The notes under the pieces are model-generated. The model saw only the letters and a list, made by a program, of their open reading frames with translations. It did not search any database and was not told the DNA's origin. The position numbers and the translations under genes were made by a program. A stretch of 64,000 nucleotides of DNA from Jaminaea rosea (lineage: Eukaryota; Basidiomycota; Exobasidiomycetes; Microstromatales), in the NCBI RefSeq assembly GCF_003144245.1, contig NW_020289986.1, positions 434,001 to 498,000 of the forward strand, read 5' to 3'. Positions 1-11,866 of the stretch are shown in pieces (the stretch's first letter is position 1; each line of letters opens with the position of its first letter).

Positions 1-2065
1 CGGACTGGAGAAGCGTGCCGCAGGAGATGGCCCCGATAGGACCGCTGCTGCTTGCTTTGGCCATGTCGCCTAATCCGATCGGGCGCGAAGTGGCATGGAA
101 GGGCTGTGTGAGCGAGGTCGGGTTCAGGATCTTGATGCGGAGCTGTTCCTTGGTGTGCGATTGGCTACTGGAGCGATGCCCATTCGATCCGATGCCCGCG
201 ACTGCGGCGGAGGCTGAGTGTATGCCGCCTGCTAGACCGCCCCCGACTACGCCGCTGGCAGACAGAGGTGGCGATGTGACGCCAACCCCTCCTCCGCCAG
301 CGCATACCCACAGCTGATGCCCCAAAGCCAGCACGACTGCTGTTTTCTCAAGCGCAATTCTCTGCGACACCGGCTGTCTTGCCAGATCGAGGTGCCCCTT
401 CTCCTTCGCGGCCGACCAGATGCAAATCTTCCCCGACTCATCCATGGTCAACATGTCTCCTCCCATCCTCTCCATCAGCACGACAGGTGCGGTATGCACG
501 TTCTGTCGCACGTTCGTTACCAAGGCGTGTGCGATGTCCATCTCCCAAATTTGACCTTCCTTAGTCCCGCACCAGAGGAAGCGCCCCTCATTCCTCTCAT
601 CGGGCCTGAAAGCCATCGTTGTGATCTTTACCTCCTTCCCACCTTTTTCTGCCACGAGACTGCAAAGCTTTTCTGAGGTTGAGGTGGCGGTCGGACCCAC
701 GCGGTAGACGCGGACTTTGTCACCTGATGCGAGGCATATTGTGTGCCCTGCCACAGCTGAGCAAGTAACGTGCTTCGAAGTGGCGTAACGGCGTGGGCTG
801 AAGAAAGGGGGGCGACGATTTGCCCGTGAGGCATCGGGCAGGGTGTCTGCTGTTGAGTATGCGAGGGGAGGAGGTGCTGTGGTTGCTGGTAGGCGAGCGC
901 TGTTGGCAGCTGCGGAGGACGAGGCAAGACTGAGGGAGGACGAGGCGACAGGGATCTCGAGATCGTCCTCGTCGTCGGACGAGGATGAGTCGCCCACAGC
1001 TGCGGAGGAATTGGAGGCACTTCGTGTCATGGTAGAGGACCCTTGCGTCCTTAAGACCGCGGATCGCAGAGGCGGAGGGAGCGGTGAAGTTGACGGGGTG
1101 GCTCCATTGCTGCGATGGAATGAATGCGCCTCGGCAGGAAGGGAACGGGAAGGGACCGGCGGCGGCTGGAGGACAGCTCGTGGCGCTGCTGCTACACGTT
1201 GGATGTTCGGCGAGGATGAGGGCAAAGGCGGCGCAGGGATAGGGCGAGGACTTGCCGATTGAACTGTCTCCGGCGAGAGGACAGGCGGAGGAGAAAGGAT
1301 GGTGCTGGATGTAGGGTGTACTCGGCGTGGCGGGGGCGGAGGAATGGGTATTGAGTTGCTACTGATGTCGTTATTTCGGGTATCGATGGAGTCGCCGGGG
1401 TCATCAGCCCATTGCAGGGCCGCAGAGACGTCAGAGAAGCTGGAGAGGGAGACGTCCCGCGAGGGCGGCGGGGGCGGTACTCTTGCGTCTATGCGGGGTG
1501 GAGCAGAGGCAGGCTGTGCAGTCGAAGGACGGGGTGTCGATACAACAGTGTTGAGCTCCGGCTTTGTGTCAAGCTGTGACAGCCCAGCTGCAGGGGCTGT
1601 CGCTATTGCGCTCGGCGATCGACTGAACGCTGTTGGCTTCGGAGGTCGCGGAGGCGGCGGTCTGCGGGAAGACGTAGCGGCAGGCTTTGCCTCCAAAGAC
1701 CCCAACGAAGGCTCGATCGCCATTTCTTCGCCTCTCATTTGGTCGCCGTTGCCATTGGAATGGACTTGTCTCGCCCCAAATTCATTGAAGGCGTGAGGGA
1801 GGTGTAGGCTGCTATGGCTAGGGCTCGAGCGGGTGAGCAAAGATGCCGTGTTGCCGGGCTTTGATGCTGGGAGTGTCACGGACGACGACGACGCCGCTGC
1901 GGATGATGCTGCTTGGGATGGGCCCGCAAGCTTCTCGAAGCGCGAGCGCAGATCTGCGAATGCCAAGTGTACGGGCGACGAGGGGCTGGCATCGTCGTTA
2001 TCGCGAGACGCGGGGGAGGGGTCCTCGACGGTGAGAGGCGGCGCCTCCCGCCCTGGCCCACGCAT
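1..2065 (-). CDS. Inositol polyphosphate 5-phosphatase-type protein, N-terminal part (runs off the left edge)
   Basis: One frame stays open on the minus strand from the ATG at 2065 to the window edge, about 688 codons. The first ~420 residues are low complexity and rich in Ser, Pro and Ala, with proline tracts. The last ~260 residues read like the WD40-like beta-propeller that precedes the IPPc phosphatase domain in fungal inositol 5-phosphatases (for example FLWCGTKEGQIWEMDI and MLTMDESGKICIW). These enzymes remove the 5-phosphate of phosphoinositides at membranes. The catalytic domain would lie outside the window, so the enzyme call rests on the propeller part only. In-frame codons continue upstream of 2065 to a stop near 2183 without an ATG, so a short 5' exon is possible. 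It is divergent from the RasGEF gene. Confidence 0.7.
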   Translation of the reverse strand, partial: MRGPGREAPPLTVEDPSPASRDNDDASPSSPVHLAFADLRSRFEKLAGPSQAASSAAASSSSVTLPASKPGNTASLLTRSSPSHSSLHLPHAFNEFGARQVHSNGNGDQMRGEEMAIEPSLGSLEAKPAATSSRRPPPPRPPKPTAFSRSPSAIATAPAAGLSQLDTKPELNTVVSTPRPSTAQPASAPPRIDARVPPPPPSRDVSLSSFSDVSAALQWADDPGDSIDTRNNDISSNSIPIPPPPPRRVHPTSSTILSPPPVLSPETVQSASPRPIPAPPLPSSSPNIQRVAAAPRAVLQPPPVPSRSLPAEAHSFHRSNGATPSTSPLPPPLRSAVLRTQGSSTMTRSASNSSAAVGDSSSSDDEDDLEIPVASSSLSLASSSAAANSARLPATTAPPPLAYSTADTLPDASRANRRPPFFSPRRYATSKHVTCSAVAGHTICLASGDKVRVYRVGPTATSTSEKLCSLVAEKGGKEVKITTMAFRPDERNEGRFLWCGTKEGQIWEMDIAHALVTNVRQNVHTAPVVLMERMGGDMLTMDESGKICIWSAAKEKGHLDLARQPVSQRIALEKTAVVLALGHQLWVCAGGGGVGVTSPPLSASGVVGGGLAGGIHSASAAVAGIGSNGHRSSSQSHTKEQLRIKILNPTSLTQPFHATSRPIGLGDMAKASSSGPIGAISCGTLLQS

Positions 2066-3155
2066 GTCTATCAAGCGTCTATGCTGGATCGTGAGGAAGA
2101 GAAGCCCAGAGCATGAGCAGGCGCTGCCGTCTGGGCCGGCGTCTATGGAATTGTTGAATTGTGGTGATGGTCGTGCTGGTGGTCAAGATGGAAACAGGCG
2201 AGCCGCTATGTGAATTCTTGTTCCGCCCGCCGATCTCGCTCTCGCACGGCATGTCTCCGCCCTAGGCCCGCCAATCAATCGTGATAGCGAGGAAAGAGGC
2301 AGAGCAGTGGACGAATCGATTATGACGAGAAAGTGGAGAGACGGGGACAGCGAGGTTGCAAGACGAGTCAGTGTTCAGGCACACAGCCGCGATATCCCAC
2401 CGTCCACTGTAGCCCTGAGTAGGCGCGACCCTGGCAAAGTCTTTGTTCCTGAAGCCTTTCTGCTCGGCTCGTCCTTGCTTGCCCTTTGGTAAGCTCCGGC
2501 TTGTGGTCATCACACAAAAAGGGGCGGGGCGAATGTGTCAGGGTGCTCATCCATTCAGCCTCAACTTGACGACAGTGTGATGTTGCTCTGACCATGGCTC
2601 TCTCGGTCGTCGTCACCGTCGTGGCTATTTTTTGAGCTGCCCTTTAGTCTTTCTTGCGTCCCTCTCTTGCTTGTCCGCCTGCCTGCGATTTGTGCGCTTC
2701 CCACGCCCCGCCGACGCCGCCGCCTTGCTTGCTTGCTTGGCCGCGTATCCCACCCCCCTGGCCTGCCTGCTCTCGAAGGCGGAGAAGACGACGAGCCGTT
2801 GCTTCTGCTCAACAACTCAACCACCTAACATCCTCACAATCACGCAGCTTAGGCTGTCATCGCGACCCCACGACTGCTACGACAGCCAGGCTTCTTATCG
2901 TAAGGCATCGCGGGTCGTCTCCCTGCTTCATAGCCTGCCGCTCTCACTTCCCGCCGTCGATCGAGGCTAACGTCGACTTCGAGGTCAAAGCGGCAACACC
3001 TCAGCTCGACTCCTCTGCGCCCGGACCCGGCGGTGAGACCTCTCGTCGGTGGAGGGCTCGACCTTTCAGAGTTGCAATCGACAACACATATCTCTGCCAT
3101 CCTTGCCCGCTAATACTACCAGCATCGTCGTCGCGTCTGATCCTCCTTCCTCGCC
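2066..3155. other. Divergent intergenic region
   Basis: This is the shared 5' region of the phosphatase gene (minus) and the RasGEF gene (plus). It is C/T-rich toward 3155 and holds a few short open frames without recognisable protein features. A 5' exon of the phosphatase gene may be hidden here; I could not place it. Confidence 0.5.
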
Positions 3156-6100
3156 ATGTCCTACTCCCCCTCCGACGAGGAGGATCCTCCGTCCTTCTTC
3201 GTCCGCGCCCTCTACACATACACAGCAACGGACAAGTCCTCCCTCTCCTTTGAGCGAGGCGACATCATCGAGGTTCTCACCCAGCTGCCAACTGGATGGT
3301 GGGACGGAATCCTCTGCGATCAGCGCGGTTGGTTCCCCAGCAACTACGTAGAAACCATCGATGAGGAGACGGCGCAGCGCGAGCTCGATGAGCGGGAGAT
3401 GGCTCTAGGGTTGAAACCAACACTGGACTTCGATGTGGCTGACGACGAGGAGGCCGACATTCGTGCGGTCGACGCACTAGCAGCGGCAGGGGGTCATACG
3501 CAGGCCACCACAGGTCTCGAGTCCGCTCTGTCACTCTCAACAGCAACATATCCAAACGACGGCGACTTCTCTGCCGCTCTTGGTCTTGGTCAGGACTTTG
3601 CAGCATTACGAGAGCTGATGGGCACAGGAGAGGGCGGGGCAGGCCTGCCTGGCGTGGACGGCAATGCGACCGATGCCTTTGAGCAGTTGGCCGAAGCCGC
3701 TATGCTCGATGCGGGAAGAGATCCGGAGCTCGCTGCTGAAGACGGCGAAGCGCCACCAGCAATGACTGCTTCGGGTAGGAATCCGGACATCGATCTCACG
3801 GGCGCCCCTTCGCGGAGCATGGCGCAAACGGATAGCTTCGGGAGGCCGCGGGCTTCAACCGCTCTTGAGCCGCAGCGTAGTGCAAACGGATCGAATGATT
3901 GGCAGAGTAGAGGGAGAGCGGCTAGCGCTGCTGGGCCGCAGTCACGTCAGCAGCAGCAACAACCGACTCAGCAGTCTGCGAAGCCCGCTATACAGAAGAA
4001 GGCCGCGGCGGCCAAGGAGAGCGACTATTGGGTACCCAAGTTCACAGACGGCGGTGATGTAAGTCTGAACAGGAATAAAGGCTTCTGTTGGATGCGAATA
4101 CTGACATCGGACCGTGTCTCTCTCCTCAGATCGTCTATTACAACACGAGAACCGGCGCAGAGTCTGTTGATTTACCAGACGGCGCCGATGACTCTGGCGA
4201 CGAGGAACTCGACGAAGCAAGCGGCAGCCGGAGTGCCTCTGTTCCAGACATCACCGCAAGAAGGGGTCAGGCCGATACGAGGAGCAACGGCTCGCCCGCC
4301 AAGCCTGCAGCGAGTAGGCAACGCAGCTCAACCGAGCTGCGACCGCCGCGGATGCTGCGTGACGAGAAGGAGGCAAAGGAATTGCAGAAGCTCGTTCAGA
4401 CAAGGGGAGCCAAGTCGCTGCCGCTCATGATCAGCCAAGCCGGCACCGCACTCGCACGTCTTGAGCAGGAAAGCGAAAGACGGCATAGTAGCAGTCAAGA
4501 GAACGGCGATGGCCAGCCTGAAGACAGCGACGATGACGAGCGTATACGACTGGTTCAAGCAAGTCACACCGTCATCAATGCTTTGCGCGATCTTCTTTAC
4601 GCTGCGGGCGTACTCAACGTCTCGCCCGCTGATTTGGCCACAATCGCCGAGCTTGCCTCTTTACAGAACGCCGAGGGTGGCAGCAGTGGCAACGCCATGT
4701 CGATGTTCGCGGATTCGGTCGTCTTTATCCACTCGCAGTCAGACCAAGGTGGTCCACCGCAAAGCATTCGTCAGCTAGGCGCGCGCATCAATTCGTCAGC
4801 GTCCAAGCTGGCACTCTCCGTACGAGCGGTCACCGAGCAGCTTCCTCCGTCGACGAGCGAGGCGCAAGATGACGAGAAGTCTGCTATTCTTGCTCAACGC
4901 TTAACCAACTTCAGGCAGCGAGTGACGGATAATGCTCGCGAGCTGCAGGATCTTGTGGACGCCTTTGCGCAGGAGCTCGACAGCAATCGGGCTCTCTCCA
5001 CCGCGAATCAAGCGCAGCCCCTTTGGACTAAGCAGCTAGAGGCAATTTTGCGCTCCGAGGACTCGCCATCAGCTGGCATCGGTCGCGACTCACTCAGCGG
5101 GGCTGGATCGGCTGCAGCGTGGCGTGGAAGCGGCTTTGTCTCGCCTCAAGCAAGAGAGGCCGCAGCACTTCGCCTCGAGTCGATGCATCGCTTTAGTGGG
5201 GCATTCAACCTGAGCAGTGAGGCTCGTATGTTGCTCGCAAATGGCAAGGAGGTGATGAGGCGACGCCCGGGTCAACGAGTCGGGGAGGAAGTGGTCAACG
5301 AGTGCGTGAGACCGCAGCTTGACGACTTGCAACTGCAGATCATGGCACTGCTGGAGACGGTCAAGGCGGAGAATAGCGAACAGGTCGCCAGCGACGACAC
5401 ACCTGTCCTGTCGGCTCCGACCAGCGGGCGACGCAATGCGACACCTGCGCTGCCAAGTTCGGCGATCGCCGCCATTCTCAGCCACGTCAAGCTCGTCTCC
5501 GTCCGCATGGGCACCTTTCTTGCCATCATCGAGGACCTCGACTTCGCCTCCACCCTCGACGTTGACTCGTCCGGGTCGGCCGCTACGCCCGCCACCTCCA
5601 AGAGCTGGGAGTCTCTAACCGTATCGGCGCGTGAAGGCCTCCATCGCTTCATGAGTCTCAAGCAGGCAAGCTACGATGCCAGCTCAACTCTGATTATGGA
5701 TGCCCAGGATATGACCACAACCGAAGCGGCACATGGACGCAACGTCGTCGAGCCCGAAGCAACGCAGAAGTTGCTTGCGACAGCTCAATCGCTGCAAGAG
5801 CTTTCGCGTGAAATGTTGGAAGCGACGGACGATCTGTTGCAGATCGCGGAGGAGCAAGAGCGTGTCAAGTTGCCTTACATAGGTGCAAGAGCTAGAGTGT
5901 ACGGTGTCGAGGAGGCTGCCAAGTCGGTTGGAGAGCTCTTCCCTTCAATGGACCCTGTACAGCGCTCCGCACCACAAGCTGGACAGCGAACGACGTCTCT
6001 ATTTAGCGGCAGCGGCGGCAATCGCGATCGCTCTACGTCGGTGACCACGGGTGGATCGATGCAGTCTGCCAGCGTCGAAGGGAGCCGATCTCTCGGTGCC

Positions 6101-7685
6101 AGCGGTGCTCAAGTGGATGCAGACGCCGAGTCGACGAGGAATCGCTCGACGAGCAGTAAGATCAAGAAGTTCTTTGGCGATGACTCTGGTGCGGTAGCCC
6201 CTTCGCCTCCAGAAGGATCAACGGCCGGGAGCACTCTCATTGACAGAGGCGACGCCTCCTCCGCAGCATCAATAACAGCGGCCAAGAAGCGAGTGCAGGA
6301 AGAGGTCCCCTGGTTCCTTGGCCCCGACTACGCACCAGAGGACATCATTATGAGTGCTGAAGGCCAAGTCAAGGGTGCAACGCTGCCTGCCCTTCTCGAG
6401 CGCCTGACTATGCACAACACCTTCGACTCGGCATTTAATAATACCTTCCTCATGACGTACCGCTCCTTCACTACAACACACGAGCTCCTCGATATGCTCC
6501 TCGCCCGCTTCAAGATCCCGCCCCCCTCCGGCCTTACCCCTGAAGAGCACCAGCTCTGGGCGGAACGAAAGCAAATTCCCATCCGCCTACGCGTCTTCAA
6601 TGTACTCAAGTCGTGGCTGGAGGCCTTTTTCTACGAAGGAGAGGATGACGAACACCTTGACCGCGTGAAAGGCTTCGCGCAGGAGATGTCTTACCACTCA
6701 ATGGAGTTGCCATCGAAGCAGCTGATGCGCCTCGTCGAGCGCAGGCAGGGTGACGGAGAGCAGATGGTTCGCAGGATGATGATGCCCAACTCTGCTCCAC
6801 CGACCATCCTGCCCAAGTCGCTGCGCAAGATTAAGTTCCTCGACATCGACCCGATAGAGATGGCCCGCCAGCTTACGCTGCTTGATCACAAGCTTTACTG
6901 CAAGATCAAACCGGTGGAGTGCCTGGGCAAGGCGTGGAGCAAGCCGGACTCTGATCTGCATGCCAAGGGGATCAAGGATACCATTAGCACGTCGAATCGG
7001 ATTACTGGCTGGGTCGCGGAGGCTATCCTCGTGCAGGATGATCTCAAGAAGCGTGCGGCTTGGATCAAGCACTTTATTGCGATTGCAGACGCTTGTCGAT
7101 CTCTCAACAACTTTTCCACCATGACGGCTATCGTTTCCGGGCTCAACTCGGCTCCCGTCTACAGACTGAAGAGGACATGGGACTCGTGAGTAGCGGTAGG
7201 CAGCCGTGCCCTATGATGCTCATCACTGACCTCTCATCCACCCACCTTGTCTCCCGTGCAGCGTCAATCAACGCTACGTCGCTCTCCACGAGAACGTCAA
7301 TCGCATCATGCAGTCCTCCAAGAACTTCTCCGACTATCGTGAGATGATTCACAAGCTCCAACCACCCTGCGTCCCCTTCCTGGGCGTCTACCTCACCGAC
7401 CTGACCTTCATCGAGGACGGCAATTCTGACCGCCTCAAGAACGATGAACGCCTCATCAACTTTGGCAAGAGGCAGAAGACGGCCGAAGTGATCAGGGAGA
7501 TCATGATCTACCAGAGCACGCCATATAACCTCACGCCCGTTGCCGGCATTCAACGATTCATTGAGGATAATCTGGTGGAGAGTAGGGGAGACACCGAACT
7601 CTACCAGCAGAGTTTGAGTATCGAGCCCCGAGAGAGGGAGGACGAGAGGTTGGGCAGGTTGTTGGCTGAGAGCGGATTCCTGTAG
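3156..7685 (+). CDS. Ras guanine-nucleotide exchange factor, Cdc25/Sos type, with SH3 and WW domains
   Basis: Exons 3156-4058, 4130-7185 and 7262-7685 join in frame to 1460 residues; both introns are GT-AG. An SH3 domain lies at about residues 12-75 (ALYTYTATDKSSLSFERGD, then GWFPSNYV). A WW domain at about 289-320 (DYWVPKF, IVYYNTRTG) spans the first splice junction, which supports that intron. RasGEF_N begins near 1028 (FNNTFLMTYRSFTT) and the catalytic Cdc25 domain runs from about 1204 to 1440 (FLDIDPIEMARQLTLLD, FSTMTAIVSGLNSAPV, VYLTDLTFIEDGN). The family loads GTP onto Ras at the plasma membrane, upstream of cAMP and MAPK signalling. The middle 700 residues are helical or low complexity. 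Sql2 of Ustilago maydis is a plausible relative, but this is not tested. Confidence 0.93.
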
Positions 7686-8101
7686 ATTGGCGCCAAGAAG
7701 ACGAGATGACCTCGCCGTGACGGCGCATCATCGTCTTTTTCCGGTTTCACTCTCGTCTTGGCCTACTCGTCACCTCCTCAACCTCACTGGCTCAGCGACG
7801 CCTGCTCCTTGCATACGATACACAAGCACTTTTTCATGATCATGCCTCTCTCGCATTCATGATCAACCATCACGACCATCCGCGCTTTTCTTGCTTGCTC
7901 TTCTTTTCATCGCTTGCCTTTCAATGATACCGAGCACTACGATGCTCTTCCTTTCTGCTCTTCATTCGAGTTCGCACGCCCCAAAACAGACTCGCAGCAG
8001 AGTCAGATGACGAACAATGACGGTGTTGTATTGACTGTATACGAACTGATCGATGTGAAAACCCAAAATACGCTGCCCGTCTAACCGCAGACTTGGTGGC
8101 C
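7686..8101. other. Convergent 3' region
   Basis: It lies between the stops of the RasGEF gene (plus) and the Zn2Cys6 gene (minus) and presumably holds both 3' UTRs. It is T/C-rich. I see no gene in it. Confidence 0.5.
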
Positions 8102-11100
8102 TTACTGCATCAATAGCATCTTGCTCGTCTCCAAGCACAAGCTCACTTCGTCGGCCATGGGCTCGACCATCTTCCAGTAGCGACTGAGCCCGAGGAGCGT
8201 ACAGTGCGCCTCTGATACGCGCGACCAGATCTCGCGTAGCTTCTCGCGACGACGACGACGTTGAGCTGCTGAGGAGGAGGTGGAATCGCCCTGCTCGGCG
8301 GCAGAGGGTAGGGAGGAGGCTCCGGAGGGAGCGTCTTGCTGTTGCGAGGCAAGAAGCGAGGCCCAGTCAATCGAATCGGGCCTGTCTGCTTCCGCTTGCC
8401 CACTCTGTTGCGGCTGTGTTGAGCCCTGCAAAGGCGTGCCTGAGCCACTGGCCACCGCACTGCCTCCTCCACCACCGAGCGCCGCCGCTCCTTGTGCAGA
8501 TTGGAGTAGCCCACGGGAAAAGGCATCCACATCCGCTGAAGAGTGGGAGCGGCCTTGATTCGAGGGGCGACGACCGCTGCTCGCGAAGTCGTTGTCATCA
8601 GCTGCTGAGATCGAAGGCGGGCCGTCCTCGTTGTTGGTGGAGGAGAGAAACTCATCCATGTCAAAGTCGCTGTCTGGGCCCGCTTCGTTGCCGGCCGCGT
8701 CGGCGGTGTACGCAAAGCTGCCTCCTTGACCCTCGCCCTCGTCCATGTCGCTCCCCGCGTAATCTTGATCGCCTTTCCCAACCTCCTCTTCTCCACCACC
8801 TGTCGCATCCTGACTCCCGCTGCTAACCGCCAAAGCCTGCATGAGCAGCGTGAACGAGATGAGGACGAAGCTGCACGCATTGAATGGATTGGGCTCACTC
8901 AAGCCTGCAGCTGCAGCTGCCTTGGCGGCATCAGCGTCGCCTCCTGATGCTGTACCATCTTCGCGCTTGACCTCCCCCTCTTTCGAGGGCGTAGTAGGGC
9001 CGCGACGATGTCTTGCAATCTCGAGGAGCCGCTTCGACGCATGCACGCATCGATCCAATGACTCGCGAGGGAGGAAGGGGCCGCGAGCGAAGAGGTCCTG
9101 CGTGCTTGCAGTAGCCACATTCGCCTGGGCGGCATTGCTGACCGCGGTTGCGACTGCTGATTTGGCTGCCTCTTCCTCACCTCCTCCTTGCGCCGAACTG
9201 AATGCGGCAGAAAAGGAGTCGGGCATCGGTACCTGGCAAGCCGCGCTCGAGTCGTTCTCGCCAATGGTGTTGAGAAAGCACAACTTGCGCTCGAAGAGGG
9301 TGGCACCTTGGAATGCTTGGCCAAGATGCAGCGTTAGAGAACTCGTATACACCTGTATGGCAGCAGAGCGGCGCAGGTAGGCCACAAGCTGCTTCTCTAA
9401 GCGACGCGAGAGAGCCTCAGGCGAGTCGTCCCCGCCCTTGTAGTCTCCTCGCCCAACCACGCTGCTCGCTATAGCCTCTGGCTCCTCGCAGAGCTGCTTG
9501 AAGGCAGACTCGTCCGACTCGATGGCCGCGATCTGAGCTTGCAGATTGCGGTCGATGTCCATCATGCTATCAAGAATGTCTTGGCGCGTGGCATTGCTCG
9601 GAAGGGAATGGAAGGCCGGCTCCGCTGTGCTTGAGCTGTTGGTGGGCGTAGCGGCATCGCCCCCATTGGATGAGGGGGCGTACGTCGAGGACTTGGATTC
9701 GTCTCGTGTGTGCTGGCCACCACCATTGCTGCTGCCGTTGCCATTTCCACTGCCGCCTTCGTCAAGCTCCTTGCCATTGCTGAGCGCGAGCACCCTCTCC
9801 TGGATGAGTAGCAACAGCTGCAAGCTCTTGACGTTCGCAGCCCACGCCCCCGAGTCAGAAGTAGCAGGCACCTCCGTCCTGACTCTTGGATCATCGGCGC
9901 GAATCGTCGGCACGATGGCCGTGTTGTACGCGCACCAGAGCGAGGAAGACCAGCAGGTCCACCATACACGCTTCTGCATCTCGTAGAGAACGACATCAGG
10001 CATGTCCATGAAGAGGGATTGGTGACCAAAGGGATCGTTGTCCGGGGCAACGAAGCTGGATTTGGTGGCGGGAATGGAGCTCGATGAGGAGGAGGAGCTA
10101 AAGTCACCGCTCTCTGGTCGCTTGAGGCGGTGCAGACCTTTAGCCATGCAGAGGCCAAGCGCCTGATCCGCTTTGAGCCGAGCCTTGAGTGCTCGACCGC
10201 TGCCGTAGTGGTAGACACAGAGAACAGCCAACGCCTGAATGACGCCAAGCGTGGACCCCTGGCTGGTAACACTGTCCGTCTTGCCATTTGCCAAATGCCC
10301 TTCTGCCCGTTCCAGTACAGCTTCAATCGCTTCACTCGCCCTGCGCTCGTAAAAGGCGGCAACCTGCAGGAGTTGCTGCTTGCGCTGTGAAGTGTCTGTG
10401 CCTCCTGCGCTGACGTCGGCGCCGACGCTGGCACTGCTGGATGATGAAACCTGAGCGTTCTCGGCGTCCTCGTGCGCCTCGCCGTGTGAGAGGAGAGGGA
10501 GGATGGCCTGCAACGAGAGAATGAATGGCGACTCAGGGCTAAGCCGATTGGCCATGATGTGAATATACTCCGGAGGAAGGAAGACGGGCAAGAAGCGGTA
10601 GAGGTGCTTGTAGTATCCCATGAGAATCGAGTGAACATCGCCGCCTGCAACACCGCCTCCGCCGGCCAAGGTGCCGGCGAAGCTTCCAGGGACTGCGTGA
10701 GGTGGGGCAGTCACTGGAGTGGCTGCGGAGCCAGAGAGGTCTAGGCCGGTGTTGGAGTGCTGATGGCCACCCATAGACCACGGTGACATTGGCCCGCCCA
10801 TAGTGGGAGACATGACGCCATGCTGCTGCGGAACGGCAGATGAGCCCGTGGAGAAGGGCGACTGGCCAAGATTGGCAGCATAGAATGCGGCCATGGGATC
10901 CCACGAATGGCTGCTGCCGCTCGGTGACTGTGGAACCATGGGTATTGGACCTGGTTGGCCCGCAGCCAACCCCGCAAGACTGAGAGGCGAACCAGCCAAG
11001 GGCATCGCGGGTGGCGCCTGCTGCTGGTGCTGCTGCTGAGGTTGCTGCGAAGGAGAAGCGGAGCTGAACTGCTGGGCACCCTGCTCCCTCTGTGCCTCAA

Positions 11101-11866
11101 GGAGCTGGGGTATTGCGCCAGGGATGCGGACTTGGGACGGCATTTGCGAGAGGTTGAAGAGCCGCTTGAGATGTTGCTCGAGATTAGCCTCTTCCTGCGA
11201 CTGATTGGGCTTAGGCTTGGGTTTGCCTCCTCTTCTTGAGACTGTGTAGACGCAGTCGTCTTCTCTGCCGCGATTGATGCAGTTGTGGCATGGCTGTTGG
11301 CCATTGCATCTCGACTTGCGGGCTCGACAGAAGAGGCAGGCGGCACGTACGGGCGCAGACTTGCCTGACGCTCCACCTGCGCCTGCCTTGGATGAACCAG
11401 CCTTGGACGATTCGTCGCCGCCGCTCGCTCCTCCTCCTGAACCTGCTGCATCCGCCGTCGTATCCTTGGATGCCTTTTCGCTCTTGGTCTTTGAGCGTAC
11501 GGGCCCTGCCTGGCTCGCCTTCTTCGGTGGGCCAGCATTTGAAGCCGAGGGCGATGACGTCGATGATGACTCCACCTGCGTGAGCGACGTGGGCGAGGCC
11601 GAGTCCTGTTGCATGAAAGGCTCTTGCTGTTGCTGTTGCTGTTGCTGTTGCTGGAAGATGGAGGGAAAGGTGGCATACGACTGCATTGGCTGTTGCTGCG
11701 GGAAGTGGGGATTCTGCTGCTGCTGGTGCCACTGAAGCAGCTCAGGCGGAAGATCGCCTAGCTGTGATGTTGAAGCAAACGGCTGCTGGCTACCATGCTG
11801 GTATTGTTGCTGTTGCTGTTGCTGTTGGTGATCCCCGCCGCCACCAAAGAAGTTGCGAGGATCCAT
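8102..11866 (-). CDS. Zn2Cys6 fungal transcription factor
   Basis: A single uninterrupted frame of 1254 residues starts at an ATG. The zinc cluster is complete: cysteines 177, 180, 187, 193, 196 and 205 fit CX2CX6CX5CX2CX8C (CLFCRARKSRCNGQQPCHNC). It is followed by a basic linker (RRGGKPKPKP) and a short heptad-like stretch (LEQHLKRLFNLSQM) that may dimerise. A middle-homology region of the fungal_trans type begins with YYKHLYRFLPVFLPPEY and contains KRVWWTCWSSSLWCAYN. The N-terminus has several polyglutamine tracts encoded by CAG/CAA runs, and the C-terminal half is acidic and Ser-rich, as in activation regions. Such factors act in the nucleus as binuclear-cluster DNA binders. The target pathway is unknown; the gene is divergent from ADE4, 657 bases away, but nothing shows that it regulates ADE4. 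Confidence 0.9.
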   Translation of the reverse strand: MDPRNFFGGGGDHQQQQQQQQYQHGSQQPFASTSQLGDLPPELLQWHQQQQNPHFPQQQPMQSYATFPSIFQQQQQQQQQQEPFMQQDSASPTSLTQVESSSTSSPSASNAGPPKKASQAGPVRSKTKSEKASKDTTADAAGSGGGASGGDESSKAGSSKAGAGGASGKSAPVRAACLFCRARKSRCNGQQPCHNCINRGREDDCVYTVSRRGGKPKPKPNQSQEEANLEQHLKRLFNLSQMPSQVRIPGAIPQLLEAQREQGAQQFSSASPSQQPQQQHQQQAPPAMPLAGSPLSLAGLAAGQPGPIPMVPQSPSGSSHSWDPMAAFYAANLGQSPFSTGSSAVPQQHGVMSPTMGGPMSPWSMGGHQHSNTGLDLSGSAATPVTAPPHAVPGSFAGTLAGGGGVAGGDVHSILMGYYKHLYRFLPVFLPPEYIHIMANRLSPESPFILSLQAILPLLSHGEAHEDAENAQVSSSSSASVGADVSAGGTDTSQRKQQLLQVAAFYERRASEAIEAVLERAEGHLANGKTDSVTSQGSTLGVIQALAVLCVYHYGSGRALKARLKADQALGLCMAKGLHRLKRPESGDFSSSSSSSSIPATKSSFVAPDNDPFGHQSLFMDMPDVVLYEMQKRVWWTCWSSSLWCAYNTAIVPTIRADDPRVRTEVPATSDSGAWAANVKSLQLLLLIQERVLALSNGKELDEGGSGNGNGSSNGGGQHTRDESKSSTYAPSSNGGDAATPTNSSSTAEPAFHSLPSNATRQDILDSMMDIDRNLQAQIAAIESDESAFKQLCEEPEAIASSVVGRGDYKGGDDSPEALSRRLEKQLVAYLRRSAAIQVYTSSLTLHLGQAFQGATLFERKLCFLNTIGENDSSAACQVPMPDSFSAAFSSAQGGGEEEAAKSAVATAVSNAAQANVATASTQDLFARGPFLPRESLDRCVHASKRLLEIARHRRGPTTPSKEGEVKREDGTASGGDADAAKAAAAAGLSEPNPFNACSFVLISFTLLMQALAVSSGSQDATGGGEEEVGKGDQDYAGSDMDEGEGQGGSFAYTADAAGNEAGPDSDFDMDEFLSSTNNEDGPPSISAADDNDFASSGRRPSNQGRSHSSADVDAFSRGLLQSAQGAAALGGGGGSAVASGSGTPLQGSTQPQQSGQAEADRPDSIDWASLLASQQQDAPSGASSLPSAAEQGDSTSSSAAQRRRRREKLREIWSRVSEAHCTLLGLSRYWKMVEPMADEVSLCLETSKMLLMQ